From Tillandsia leiboldiana (taxonomy: Eukaryota > Streptophyta > Magnoliopsida > Poales > Bromeliaceae), in the NCBI GenBank assembly GCA_029204045.2, contig CM055066.1, positions 620,001 through 684,000 on the forward strand: DNA of 64,000 nucleotides, given 5' to 3'. Under the pieces are notes generated by a model. The model saw only the letters and a list, made by a program, of their open reading frames with translations. It was not told where the DNA came from and made no database searches. Positions 50,254 to 61,368 of this stretch are shown one piece after another. Each line of letters opens with the position of its first letter. Position 1 is the stretch's first letter. The position numbers were made by a program, and so were the translations under genes.

Positions 50254-50322
50254 ATGTCTAAAAATCTCACCTTTATCCGGGGCCTCTTCTCCCTATTCCT
50301 CTCCGCGGCGGCCTCCTCCTAG
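50254..50322 (+). promoter_or_regulatory. Upstream ORF resembling the kinase signal-peptide start
   Basis: ATG at 50254 opens 22 codons ending TAG (50320-50322), 60 bases before the lectin kinase ATG. The first codons (MSKNLTF) closely match the main start (MPKNLAF) at protein and DNA level. A hydrophobic Leu/Phe/Ala run (LFSLFLSAAASS) then parallels the signal peptide. It looks like a local duplication of the signal-peptide coding segment left as an upstream ORF, which would be expected to lower translation. Transcription across it is assumed. Confidence 0.5.
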
Positions 50323-50382
50323 TTTATTATCCTCCCCTCCTCTCCCTCGTCTCCCTATCTCCGACACCTCAACCTCCTCCCA

Positions 50383-52527
50383 ATGCCTAAAAATCTCGCC
50401 TTTGCCTGCGTCGTCGCGCTCTCCTCCCTGCTCCTGTCCACCGCCGCCGCCCAACACGATGAGTTCGTGTACACGGGCTTCGGCGGGGGCGGCGCCAATG
50501 GGGGTGGCGTGAACATGAGCTTAAACGGGATAGCGGAGATCGAGGAGAGCGGTGTCCTGAGGCTGACCAATGAGACGAGCCGCCTTATCGGGCACGCCTT
50601 CTATCCGGCGTCCGTCCGGTTAAAGAACGCCACGGACGGCGGGGTGTACTCCTTCTCCACCGCCTTCGCCTTCGCCATCGTGCCCGAGTACCCGAAGCTC
50701 GGGGGCCACGGCCTCGCCTTCACCATGGCGACCTCCAAGGAGCTCGCGGGGGCGCTTCCGAGCCAGTACCTGGGCCTCCTCAACGCGAGCGACGTGGGCA
50801 ACGCCAGCAACCACGTCTTCGCCGTCGAGTTCGACACCGTCCAGGACTTCGAGTTCGGGGACATCAACGACAACCACGTCGGCATCGACCTCAACAACCT
50901 CGCCTCCAATGCCTCGGCCGCCGCCGCCTACTACGACGGCGTAGGAATGAAGAACGACCTCAACCTCAAGAGCGGCGACACGATCCAGGGATGGGTCGAC
51001 TACGACGGCGCCCGCAAGATGCTCTACGTGTTCATCTCCCCGTTCTCGACCAAGCCCGGCAAGCCCCTCCTGGCGTTCCCCGTGGACCTCGCCCCCATAC
51101 TGGAGGAGCGCATGTACGTGGGGTTCTCCGCCTCCACGGGGTTGCTCGCGAGCTCCCATTACCTGATGGGGTGGAGCTTCAAGATGAACGGCGCCGCCCA
51201 GTCGCTGGACCTGTCCTCGCTCCCCTCGCTCCCCCGCAGCAAGAAGACGAACACCACCTTCATCCTCGCCACCTCCTTCTCGGCCTTCGTCCTCCTCGTG
51301 GGCGCCGCCGCCGCGGGGGGCTACCTCTTCTACAAGGTGAAGAACGCGGACATCGTCGAGCCGTGGGAGCTCTGCTACGGGCCCCACAGGTACTCCTACA
51401 AGGAGCTGAAGCGCGCCACGAGGGGGTTCAGGGACAAGCAGCTCCTGGGGTTCGGCGGCTTCGGGAAGGTGTACAAGGGGACGCTCCAGAGGTCTGGGGT
51501 GGAGGTGGCGGTGAAGCGGGTGTCGCACGAGTCGCGCCAGGGGATCCGCGAGTTCGTGGCGGAGATCGCGACCATCGGGCGCCTCCGCCACCGCAACCTC
51601 GTCCAGCTCCAGGGATGGTGCCGGCGCCGCGGCGACCTCCTCCTCGTCTACGACTACATGCCCAACGGGAGCCTCGACAAGTACCTCTTCTGCGACGCCA
51701 CGGAGGAGGACGAGGAGACCCAGAAGCTCGGCGGCGTTGGGGGGCGGCGGCAGCGGCTGCTGACGTGGGCCGAGCGGTTCCGGATCCTGCGCGGGGTGGC
51801 GTCGGCGCTGCTCTACCTCCACGAGGAGTGGGAGCACGTGGTGGTCCACCGCGACGTGAAGGCGAGCAACGTGCTCCTGGACGCGGACCTCAACGGGCGC
51901 CTCGGCGACTTCGGGCTCGCCAAGCTCTACGAGCACGGGGCCAACCCGAGCACGACTCGCGTGGTGGGCACGCTCGGGTACCTGGCGCCCGAGATGACCC
52001 GCACAGGGCGCGCCACCACCGCGTCCGACGTGTTCGCGTTCGGGGCGCTGGCGCTCGAGGCCGCGTGCGGGCGCCGCCCCATCGAGCCCAAGGCGGCGCC
52101 CGAGGAGCTCATCCTCGTGGAGTGGGTCTGGGATCGCTGGGCCACGGGGAGGTGGGCCGAGGCTGTGGACGCGCGGCTGGGCGCCGACTACGACCGGGAC
52201 GAGGCCATGGTGGCGATCAAGGTGGGGCTCATGTGCTCCCACCCTGCCGCGTCCGCGCGCCCCACCATGAGGGAGGTTGTGCGCTACCTCGACGGCGGCG
52301 ACGCCGCGGAGGTGCCGGAGATTCGGAGCCCGCCGCCGCCGGAGTACGAGGAGGCCGGGAAGGGCCACGTTGGATTCGACGACTTCGTCCACTCCTACCC
52401 CTCCTCCTCCTTCGAGAAGCTCTCCGCGTCCCCGAGCCCCGTCGCCGTCGCCCTGCCCGAGGCGGGACACGTCCCCACGGCCACGGAGTACTCGTCCCTG
52501 TCGCTGCTCTCGGACGCGGGCGCGTGA
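50383..52527 (+). CDS. L-type lectin receptor-like kinase, S.4-like
   Basis: A single exon of 714 residues, strongly GC-rich at third positions. Residues 1-23 form a signal peptide. Residues about 25-270 are a legume-lectin domain (VYTGFGG, FAVEFDTVQDFEFGDINDNH with the metal-site Asp/Asn residues, MYVGFSASTGLLASSHY). A membrane span lies at about 291-315. The cytoplasmic kinase has its glycine loop GFGGFGKV at 356-363, VAVK lysine K378, HRD at 489-491 and DFG at 509-511. GTLGYLAPE and a C-terminal Ser/Pro-rich tail follow. With Arg in HRD it is an RD kinase, expected to be active. From memory it best fits Arabidopsis LecRK-S.4. Family roles are surface sensing, immunity and pollen development. 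The ATG at 50383 gives the best signal peptide. Confidence 0.95.
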   Translation: MPKNLAFACVVALSSLLLSTAAAQHDEFVYTGFGGGGANGGGVNMSLNGIAEIEESGVLRLTNETSRLIGHAFYPASVRLKNATDGGVYSFSTAFAFAIVPEYPKLGGHGLAFTMATSKELAGALPSQYLGLLNASDVGNASNHVFAVEFDTVQDFEFGDINDNHVGIDLNNLASNASAAAAYYDGVGMKNDLNLKSGDTIQGWVDYDGARKMLYVFISPFSTKPGKPLLAFPVDLAPILEERMYVGFSASTGLLASSHYLMGWSFKMNGAAQSLDLSSLPSLPRSKKTNTTFILATSFSAFVLLVGAAAAGGYLFYKVKNADIVEPWELCYGPHRYSYKELKRATRGFRDKQLLGFGGFGKVYKGTLQRSGVEVAVKRVSHESRQGIREFVAEIATIGRLRHRNLVQLQGWCRRRGDLLLVYDYMPNGSLDKYLFCDATEEDEETQKLGGVGGRRQRLLTWAERFRILRGVASALLYLHEEWEHVVVHRDVKASNVLLDADLNGRLGDFGLAKLYEHGANPSTTRVVGTLGYLAPEMTRTGRATTASDVFAFGALALEAACGRRPIEPKAAPEELILVEWVWDRWATGRWAEAVDARLGADYDRDEAMVAIKVGLMCSHPAASARPTMREVVRYLDGGDAAEVPEIRSPPPPEYEEAGKGHVGFDDFVHSYPSSSFEKLSASPSPVAVALPEAGHVPTATEYSSLSLLSDAGA

Positions 52528-53128
52528 GAGGGGGTGCCGACTGCCTAGCTGTCGAACACCCCGGCTGGGGCCCACCCCCACCCACAATTTAGGATGGGCC
52601 ATTTTGTAAATCAAGCAATATCTTGGCTCATTGTTCATCGTTAGGCGGGACCCACAGTTTATGCCTCAGCATGGCGTATTATTATAAATAGACGACGACA
52701 ATTGCCGCTATAATTGCTGTATCACTTTCGTTTTCATTTCATTTTTATTTTACAAGAGATGAAGCTATTGTTGAGTGTGAATATAAATAAGTTTGTGCAT
52801 GTGACTAAAGTACACGAATTCCCTTTCTTCTCTTTTTTTTTTGTTAAATAATAATAATCATTACTATTATCTGTTCAGTTTGAGTAATCACGCTAGTCTA
52901 AAATACGTCGCAAACGCCGTCCCTTAACAATGTACACTGGTCACTCGAGTCAACATAGCTTACAAGCTAAAAATATCCGCAACAGATCAAATATTCAGTC
53001 TACAACAACTATGAAATGAAATAGTATTAAGAAAAAATATTAAGCAAAAGTTATCATGTTGATAATCTAGGATAACACGTCTCTATTAGCTGCTGCTAAT
53101 ATATATAATTAACAACTCAGTGTATATG

Positions 53129-53130
<2 letters not shown>
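52528..53130. other. Lectin kinase 3' UTR and spacer
   Basis: The first 200-300 bases are probably the 3' UTR. The rest is AT-rich with no recognised element. Confidence 0.4.

Positions 53131-53200
<70 letters not shown>
53131..53200. repeat. (TA)n microsatellite
   Basis: About 68 bases of perfect TA. Confidence 0.95.
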
Positions 53201-53202
<2 letters not shown>

Positions 53203-55460
53203 AGAGGGATAAGCCACCATTTTCTTCATTTATATAAGGACCTTTGGGTGCTGGAAAGACCAATTGTTCAACAGTCACCTTACTGACTAGGAAGTTTGAA
53301 CAACTAACTGAGCCATATATCTCTATCCCGTTGTTAAACCCGAATCTCACACGGCATATGATTTTTTGCTTGCTCTTTAAGGCCATAGATTTTGTTCTTA
53401 AGATAATATATATAATATTCTCATTTTATTTCCCGACAGGAAAAGGACACAGATTTATCAATCTCCCCGCTGCACGAACTTCACGTGTTATCACAATCGT
53501 GTGCCGTGTCTAATTTTGCTCCAACCCAAGTCCATAGAATTGTTGAAAGTAACCACCTAATCTATGGTGATTATAATAGGTTGTCCCAACTCTCTCCCTA
53601 GCCTAGCCTTAGCTTTTCTGAGTTTATTGTGAAATTGTTATTGCCTGAACAATTTTGATGTTACAAGCTGCTACAAATTTTATAATAGCATGAACAATAT
53701 TATCTTAGAATCTTAGTTGATCTTCTATATTTTTGTTTGGAGTAAAACTAACCTTCTACATGGAACAATGTGTAACAAACTCTTAAAAGCGTTCTCGTAC
53801 CTGAAATTCCTGCATGATGATGCTGAATATCAGATTCTTTGCCAGTCCGTAGACAATTTACACTCTGATTTGCCAAAGACTGTATCAAAAAAAAAAAAAA
53901 ACCTTATATTTTTAAGTGTGTGAACTGCAAAGGTACCCTAGATAATGTTGAGATACGAGTGGGTCGGATATACTCAGTTGTTCATGGTCTTGTAATGTCT
54001 CCACGAGATATTAACATCAAAGATGCCTTCAAAGCGTATCAATTCAGAAGATTAAATAAAACTGCATCGAGAAAAAAGCTCCACGAATCAGAATATCACA
54101 GCATTGAGAGACAGTAGCAGATGAAGCAAGAACAAAGAAATGGTTATTATAGCAGAGTATATACATTACTTACATTAGCACCTGATGTAGCTATTTAACC
54201 TACTTTCCCAGAGATTTAGCCCAGTTTGTTCAATAAGAGAGAAAATGTAGTATTTTACATTTTTTATGAAATTTTCTTTTACAATTGCCTATTATGAAAA
54301 AATGCACTTCATTTACAATTGCCTTAGGCAAACAGCCTCAAGCCATATTCCTGTCTTTTGTTTGAAAAAACCGTAGTAGCTGAATAAGAAAAATTGTTAC
54401 GGTTTAAATATTTTACAAGCAATAATGCAACACGAGCAAAGGGAAATATAGTATCAGATGAAGTTGCTATATAAAGCAATATCAAGACTAGAAAAAGCAT
54501 TATTGTTACTGTCACTAGATGTTCATCCAAAAAAATGGGAGATATTAAGACCGAATTGGCCTAGATGAAAACCTAAATTTAGTTGATGTAACCATCAATA
54601 AATAAATGGGCAACTGAGTGAACAAGCAATTAAAAAAAAAAAAGCATCTAACCACTAAAAGGTTTTCATAATACTAAACCCAAGACAAATAGCACTAACA
54701 AGCTACTAAAAAATTTGCTCACTTGGTCACATGGCTATAGTACATCTGAAAAGCTATCATTAAACAAGGGATAATTTGTCAACACCTGCGACAACCCAGA
54801 ACCTTCGTAATGTTAAACATGTTATCCTAAAGATATCCTAGAAAACACAATGTTTCTAATCAACAATTTAGGAGCAATCAAAAACGCAAATAACACGGGC
54901 ACAGGGCATTCACATTTGGTCATTAATTGTCCTTTCCTGGGCGGCGCAAGGAGAGCCCGGGACAGGTAAGTTACTTCTTTTTAAATTTTTTTCTTTTTTA
55001 GTTTCCTTTTTTATATTTCAAGTGATGGACATTAGCTAGTTTGAATAGCCCTTCTTCCTGGGTCTTACCACCATGGATAAATAGATCTGAGTTTTAGTTG
55101 CCTCTCTAAAAAAAATAGAAGAAAAATTATCGCCTGCACCCCATGCAACATGCAACTTCTATTGTACGTTGGCCCTGCCTTCATCTCATGCTTTAGATCC
55201 AATCATCCAAAAGAAACAAAAATTCAGAAATAAAGAAAAAGTTGCTCTGTACCAGGCTGTGAAGGTTGAATTGTGAGATTGGATGACAAGTGGATTGCAG
55301 ATCGGTGTCATGGGCTAACATGGTGCACCAGGTGCAGGCCAGGCAACTATTTCTCTTACCAAAAGGGCATAAAACGGTCATCCTTTTTATTTTATTTTTT
55401 TCATTTTTAAAAAAATTACATAGAATGGCCATCTTCCACAAGAGATCTAAGAGATTTAAT
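53201..55460. other. Intergenic, only short unassigned open frames
   Basis: Plus-strand frames at 53.24-53.5 kb and 53.92-54.12 kb have protein-like composition but match no family I know and lack paired splice sites. They could be exons of an unrecognised gene or old element debris. Confidence 0.3.
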
Positions 55461-55461
55461 A

Positions 55462-55590
55462 CAATAAATGGCAATGAACAGCATTAACACGGAAGAAATT
55501 GCAGTGGGAATAAGCATCTTCCACAGAGATCAGATTTTACAAAATAAATGATAATGAACAGCATTAACACAGAAGAAATTGCAGTGGACC
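55462..55590. repeat. Two-copy tandem repeat, about 80 bp
   Basis: AATGAACAGCATTAACAC followed by GGAAGAAATTGCAGTGG at about 55473 recurs at about 55553 with a few changes. Confidence 0.75.
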
Positions 55591-55778
55591 CCTTGATAAC
55601 AACTCTGGTGAATGATAAATCCAGGTTCCCCAACTGTAACAATTAGGGAATAAATTTACTGAACTACCACAACAGTCGCTATTGATTGCACTACCGCAAC
55701 CACTCATCCATACACGCTTCCTTTAAAGTCTACAAGATTCCTAGTGGCGTCGAATGAAGGAATTTACATTCACAAATT

Positions 55779-55925
55779 TTTTTTTTTTTTTTTGAGAGAG
55801 AAAAATAGCATGTTATCCGTTTCGTTTATTTTGAAATAAACTAAAAATGTAAAACAATTAGGCTTCGAACTCGGGGTCTCGAATATCCACCACCAAGTCC
55901 TTTGCCACTTGTGCTAGAAACGGTC
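55779..55925 (-). mobile_element. tRNA-like SINE, copy 6
   Basis: A poly-T start at 55778-55794. The minus-strand body has the A-box-like TGGCAAAGGACTTGG and B-box GTTCGAAGC. The tail is GATAACATGCTATT then TTTCTCTCTC. TCACAAA occurs at both edges as a short possible duplication. Confidence 0.75.
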
Positions 55926-56940
55926 AATCACAAAAATAAATTCTAATATATTAATTTTGTGTACCCATCCAATTATACTCTTGACTCCCGAATTAGTGAG
56001 GCCATTTATTCCACAGAAAAAATCAGCATAATTTCAACTACACCATTTTATGACACTGCAGCAGCCATCAAACTCAAAGCTAATTTGTCCTCGTGGAAGA
56101 AAAAAAAAATGCAGATGAAAACTTCATTTTGTTTAATTAATCAAAAATAATCAGTGTCGACTTCTAGGATGACAATATCAGAAGGGAACAGTGGATTGGC
56201 ATTATCAGGAGTTACCAAAGTGTAACAAAGGAATGACTAAGGCCTCGTTTGGCGTTGGTGTCATTCTTTTATCTTTTTAAATAGAAATTCTATATGAAAT
56301 ATTATATAAGGGGATGGTGGATTACTTTAAATCCTTTCATTTAAGGTGTTTTTTGGGCAACAAAAAAATGAAAATTTAGAAGCAACTTTTTATTCTTCCA
56401 AAAAAAATCTAAACAGGTTATCATCGATCACTGTGGCGGAGTGCATAGCAAACTAACCAATAATAATAATAACAAGAGAAAAGTCTTCCATTAATATATC
56501 AAATTACTTAGAATTAATATTTTTTTAAAAAAATGAAAATGACAGCGATACTAAACGAGGCCTAAACTTGCTTCATTTTTTCAAAAGAAAAATTAAGAAC
56601 ACGATAAATTAAGCAGGTGCTAGAAGCATTGATTACCTCATAAAAACTACCAAATTTCCAAAGAAATTGAGTAATAATTATTAAATTTAGATTCCTATCT
56701 TCTATTATTCCAATCAGCATGAATTATTATACTGTGGCAGCAGCCCAGGTATTCTAAAATATTTAAAGTCAATTCTCCTCTGTTAAATTCCAAATTTGAG
56801 ATAGTACCATGAGAATGGAACAATGTTGGTCTGTACGGATTGCAAAAAATTTAAAGTCACATTACATAAAATAGATACATAATAGCAATATATTGCAGAA
56901 GTTTAAAGAGGAAGAGAGGATTGTGCCTCAGATGTAAGCC

Positions 56941-58886
56941 ATGTTGGTGGAACTCATTCTATTACTCCGCATCAAACTAAGTTCAGCAACAGATTATATC
57001 AGTTTTACATACAATGGTTTCAGTGGCGCCATGTTAAACATCGATGGGCTTGCAGAGATCTTACCAAATGGCCTACTGAGACTCACCAACACAACAGAGC
57101 AAAACAAAGGACATGCCATCCACCCAAATCAGATACAGATGAGGAACTCTTCTACTGGCAATGCCCTATCCTTCTCTACTTGTTTTGTTTTTGGGATTCA
57201 ACCTTTGCATAAAGATCTGTTTGGACATGGAATTGCATTTGTTCTTTCTAATTCGAACAATTTATCTGATGGTCTCCCTAGTCAATATCTAGGACTCTTC
57301 AATGAGAAGGATGTCGGCAATTCCTCAGACCAAATCGTGGCGGTTGAGCTAGACATCAATTATAATCCTGAATTTGGAGATATCAATAATAATCATCTCG
57401 GGATATATGTCAGCACCCTTAGGTCTCTCAACTCTTTGCCTGCGGGGTATTATAGCAGTGTTAATGGTGGTGATTTTCAAAACCTAGGCCTTACAAGTGG
57501 AGAACCCATGTAGATCTGGATAGAATATGATCATAGGCGGAGATTACTAAATGTAACACTAGCACCTCTTTATGTGACGAAACCTACTATTCCTCTGTTA
57601 TCTTCTACTCTGAATCTTTCAAGTCTAATATCAGATTACATGTATGCTGGTTTCTCTTCATCCACCGGCTCTTTTCCAACATCTCAATACATTCAGGCTC
57701 GGAGCTTTACATTGAATGGAAAGGCCCAAGTGCTCGATATATCGCATCTCCCATCACTTCCCCGATTAGTTCCCAAACCAAAATCAAAGCTACCAACCAT
57801 TGGTTTTGCGCGTGATTGGTGCTACTTTTGTGCTAGCAGTGATAGCCGCATTCACACTAGCCATAAGAAGAAAGATGAAATTCGCAGAGCTGCGAGAAGA
57901 TTGGGAGCAGGAATACGGGCCTCAAAGATTTTCATACAAAGACCTATATATGGCCACCAAAGGCTTCAGAGACAAAGTGTTTTTAAGCGCCGGAGGTTTT
58001 GGAAAGGCGTATGGGGGCATACTACCTCATACCAACACCCAAATTGCAGTGAAAAAAGTGTCTCACAAATCAAGACAAGGAATGAAAGAGTTCATCGCAG
58101 AAATTGCAAGCATTGGCCACCTCCAACGCAGGAATTTGGGTCAACTACTTGGATACTTCGAAAAGGAAAACTCCTACTTGTGTACGATTTTATGCCTAAT
58201 GATAGTCTTAACAAATTCATTTTTGATCAGCCAACGCTGAGGCTTAGCTGGGATCAGAGGTTTCACATAATCTAAGGAGTAGCTTCCGGGCTTTTCTATT
58301 TGCACGAAGAATGGGAGCAAGCGGTTATTCACAGAGACATAAAGGCAAGCAACATTCTACTGGATGCAGAACTAAATGGACTGCTAGGGGACTTTGGTCT
58401 CACCAGATTATATGATCATGGGACTGATCCACAAACCACCCATGTGGTTGGTACTTTGGGCTATCTCGCTCCGGAACTTACTAAAACAGGCAAGGCAACT
58501 GCCAGCACTGATGTGTACGCTTTCGGAGGATTTCTTCTTGAAACTGCCTGCGGGAGAAGGCCGATTGAAATGAAAGCTTTGCCAGAGGAGATGATTTTAG
58601 TGGATTGGGTGTTGGAATTTTGGAAGTGAGAGACTCTAATCTTGGGAATGAGTATAATGTGGAAGAAATGGAAATGGTATTAAAACTTGGCCTTCTTTGC
58701 TCACACCCAAACCCCACGTATAGGCCGTGGATGTGGATGGTTATGCAAGTTTCGGAAGGTAATACGCCGTTCCCCGATTTATCGCTACTGCATTATTGGG
58801 ATACTGACAACTCAACAGTGTGGAATGAAGGTTTCGCAGATTATGTTGTAGAATCACCACCAACAACAAACGAATCGATCGTATGA
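56941..58886 (+). pseudogene. Decayed L-type lectin receptor kinase
   Basis: Homology covers a whole gene. A leader and lectin domain come first (FTYNGFSGAMLNIDGLAEIL, GHGIAFVLS, VAVELDINYNPEFGDINNNH). Then come MYAGFSSSTGSF, a membrane span (about 57800-57870) and the kinase (YGPQRFSYKDL, GGFGKAYGG, IAVKKV, IHRDIKASNILLD, GDFGLTRLYDHG, GTLGYLAPELT). It is broken by an in-frame TAG at 57511-57513 (GEPM-stop-IWIEYD) and a frame change near 57790. Another frame change lies near 58140-58160 and an in-frame TAA at 58273-58275 (HII-stop-GVASG). A further frame change comes at about 58620. Codon use is AT-rich, unlike the intact gene at 50383. It most resembles clade IV-type LecRKs, so it is probably an older divergent copy and not a recent duplicate of its neighbour. 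Confidence 0.9.
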
Positions 58887-59440
58887 GGACGAGACGGTCC
58901 AATACGAGATTGCTAGAGCTAATGATTTATTCACATTTGTACTTGTTATGTGAGCAGATACTAGTCTTTTCCTTGGATGAAAAGTTTTTGCTGCATACTT
59001 ACATGGTTCAGAAGATACAAAGAAGAGCATATGTACACATGGAAGCAATTTAGTTATACCAAGTTGTTTTCCTGATCCAAGTTTTCTTTCTTTCTCCAAT
59101 CTCTTTACACCTCTCTCTATACCTATCTCCTTTTCAGCAGAAACATAATCAAAATCGTCGATCCTTAGCACAACGAAACATCCCCTAAGATTTCTTCGCA
59201 GACAGATACATATCCATTATTCAAGACATCGATCTACTAGAAAACGACTCAGAAATAGTCTTAACACCCGCTCACGCATATGCATAGCGGAGAGTGGAGA
59301 TCAGGTAACGAAGGAATCAGAAAACTGAAATTTACACCATTAAATGACAAGTAAAGGGAGCTTACGCTCGATTCTAATACTATGTCACCCAAAAAAACAT
59401 CGATATGATATACCTTGCGATCAAATGGAAGTTCGCTTAC

Positions 59441-59640
59441 CTTGAATTCACGATTGAGGAGATACTTGGGATCTACAGAGTAGCTTCGAATCCCAGAGAT
59501 AATATGAGAATGAGATCAGATTAGGGTTAGGGCTTCGAATGGTGAAGGAGGAGGTGGAGGGAAAGTGTCGACAATGGAGGAGGGGATGAATCCGAGAGGT
59601 AGCGCGCGGGAGACGACGATTTGGTGATTTGGTGATTTGG
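59441..59640 (-). promoter_or_regulatory. Possible 5' non-coding exon of a minus-strand transcript
   Basis: On the minus strand a C/T-rich stretch holds a telo-box CCCTAACCCTAA (59521-59532). It ends in a strong donor AAG/GTAAGC (exon end 59441). This is the usual look of a plant 5' UTR exon. No downstream minus-strand coding exon is recognised to the left, so it could belong to a non-coding RNA or a lost gene. Confidence 0.35.
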
Positions 59641-59801
59641 CTTCTTACTTGCAGTAGTGAATATGAATATATAGGCTACGCTAAGACCGAGCTCAAGCTC
59701 GACCCAAACTCTAAATTCTCGGCCTTGGCCCATCTTACTAAGGCCTACTTCCAGGCTGCATCGCCAGATACAACTGATTTGATTCCAAGTCGTCGAAATA
59801 T

Positions 59802-59933
59802 CCGCTTCGTTTATTTTTTAAGTAAACTTTAGCTGTAAATGTGAAGCAATTAGGCTTCGAACTCGGGTCTTGAATATTAACCACCAAGTCCTTTGTCACT
59901 TGCACTAGGAATGATTGATTACTTCGAAATATT
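59802..59933 (-). mobile_element. tRNA-like SINE, copy 7, without poly-A tail
   Basis: The minus-strand body has the A-box-like TGACAAAGGACTTGG and B-box GTTCGAAGC. The 3' end stops at AAACGAAGCGG, so the tail hairpin and poly-A are missing. TCGAAATAT is present at both edges (59793-59801 and 59934-59942). Confidence 0.7.
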
Positions 59934-60734
59934 TCTGGTACTATAAGATGGTGGTTTCAGTTGCATCTCCGATGGCGGCACTCTCGCTGGCGGTGTCGTG
60001 AGTTTCACTATCATTTTAGAACATCCTGGAGTTTTTGATGTATTCAAATCTTTCGAAAGATGAAAGCCGATGTATTTGAACCATGCAATCCCAGACCAGG
60101 CTTGAGTTGAGACTGATCCAGCCAAACTCAAGAGTGAACTTAGCCTCAAATGTGAATATCCCAACAAGCCAAATCACTCGTGTTTCACGCACAAGTAATA
60201 GGCAAGCAATGTGAAGCTTTTGAAGTAGTGCTACAAATTAACAGTTCTTTTGACGCAAACGTCAACTAATGGCTTTCCCCGTATTGAAGCAGAATCTTTA
60301 ATTTTGAAACTTGTGCTTTAAATCCAAAGATTTATTTTTAACTTCTTGCCACATTGAAATCTCCATCCTATTTATTTGTTTAATGTTTAGTTATTACAAG
60401 TAATTTATTCTTCCAGGAATTTTGTGAACTACGAGTTTCATCGATTGCTCTTTAATGCCAAGACAAGATAATAAAACCTAAAATGCAATTTCATACATCC
60501 TTGAGCATCCCTATAGTCTCCTATTCTCGTTACTCAAAAGATCGATCAAGTAGGAAATGACTCCAGAAGTATATACGAAATAAGTATGAACTTTGTTACT
60601 TACTGATGATAAATACCATTTTTTGATTAGTTGGACTACTGCTATAACTTTTGTTTTGTAAATAATAACAAAAGAACATGAAATTTTAGAGAAGTCGTCA
60701 AGAAACTATGCTTTGTCATTATTAATTTTAGGAT

Positions 60735-60855
60735 TTTTGTTAGTTTTGTAATTAAATTTTATTTGGATTAGAATTAATATTTAAATTTATTAAAAATAAA
60801 TTAATTTTAAATTTAAATATTAATTAGAGTAGAATTACTAATTATACTAGAATTG
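60735..60855 (+). repeat. Fragment related to the TRIM-like repeat
   Basis: TTTGGATTAGAATTAATATT, TAAATTTATTAAAAATAAAT and AATATTAATTAGAGTA match the leader of the right repeat at 33050-33135. Confidence 0.45.
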
Positions 60856-60880
60856 TATACGGTCTAGTTATATATATAAT

Positions 60881-60981
60881 GCACGGGTGTATGTGAGAGA
60901 AAAATAGAATCTAAAGAGGTAAGACCGATTGCATGCACCTAATGCACGGGTGTATGTGAGAGAAAAATAGAATCTAAAGAG
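60881..60981. repeat. Direct repeat of a 40-bp word
   Basis: GCACGGGTGTATGTGAGAGA followed by AAAATAGAATCTAAAGAG occurs twice (about 60881 and 60942) with no visible mismatch, separated by about 21 bases. Confidence 0.9.
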
Positions 60982-61129
60982 CATTATCTGTAATTCTCTT
61001 TACGAGTTAAAAATTGCTCCGTCAATATCACCACTATTGTTCGACTTTCACTAACAAACAAACACATTGATTTCTCTCACAGTCATGAGATAGTTGCTCT
61101 TTAAGAGGCCCAGATTTCTACACGAGCAA

Positions 61130-61368
61130 GAGCATATCAAGTGAGTGTCCACGAACAATCTCTATAAAAATCTTACAGAGAACAACATTAACGGTTGAGA
61201 TTCATCAAATGTAAGGATTTTGTGACGATCGTATTTTGTAAAGCAGCAGCATATCGAGTGATTGTCCACGAACAATCTTTATAAGAAACTTACAAAGAAC
61301 AACTTTAACAGTTGAAATTCATCAGATATAGGGATTTACGACGATCTTGTTTTGTAAAGCTGCAGGTT
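61130..61368. repeat. Two-copy tandem repeat, about 118 bp
   Basis: The phrases GTCCACGAACAATCT, CTTACA-AGAACAAC, TTCATCA-AT and TTTTGTAAAGC occur in the same order from about 61130 and again from about 61248, diverged by roughly one base in ten. Confidence 0.8.

Noticed and set aside
50991..52592. 533-residue open frame in another plus frame
   Set aside because: Same GC-rich shadow effect; Arg/Gly/Pro-rich with no recognisable fold.
50620..52638. 672-residue open frame on the minus strand across the lectin kinase
   Set aside because: It is the shadow of a very GC-rich coding region, where stops are rare in all frames. Its composition is low-complexity Arg/Gly/Val/Glu with no domain.
53920..54117. 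Open frame with protein-like composition
   Set aside because: No recognised domain, no convincing exon borders and no neighbouring exons; recorded only as unassigned.
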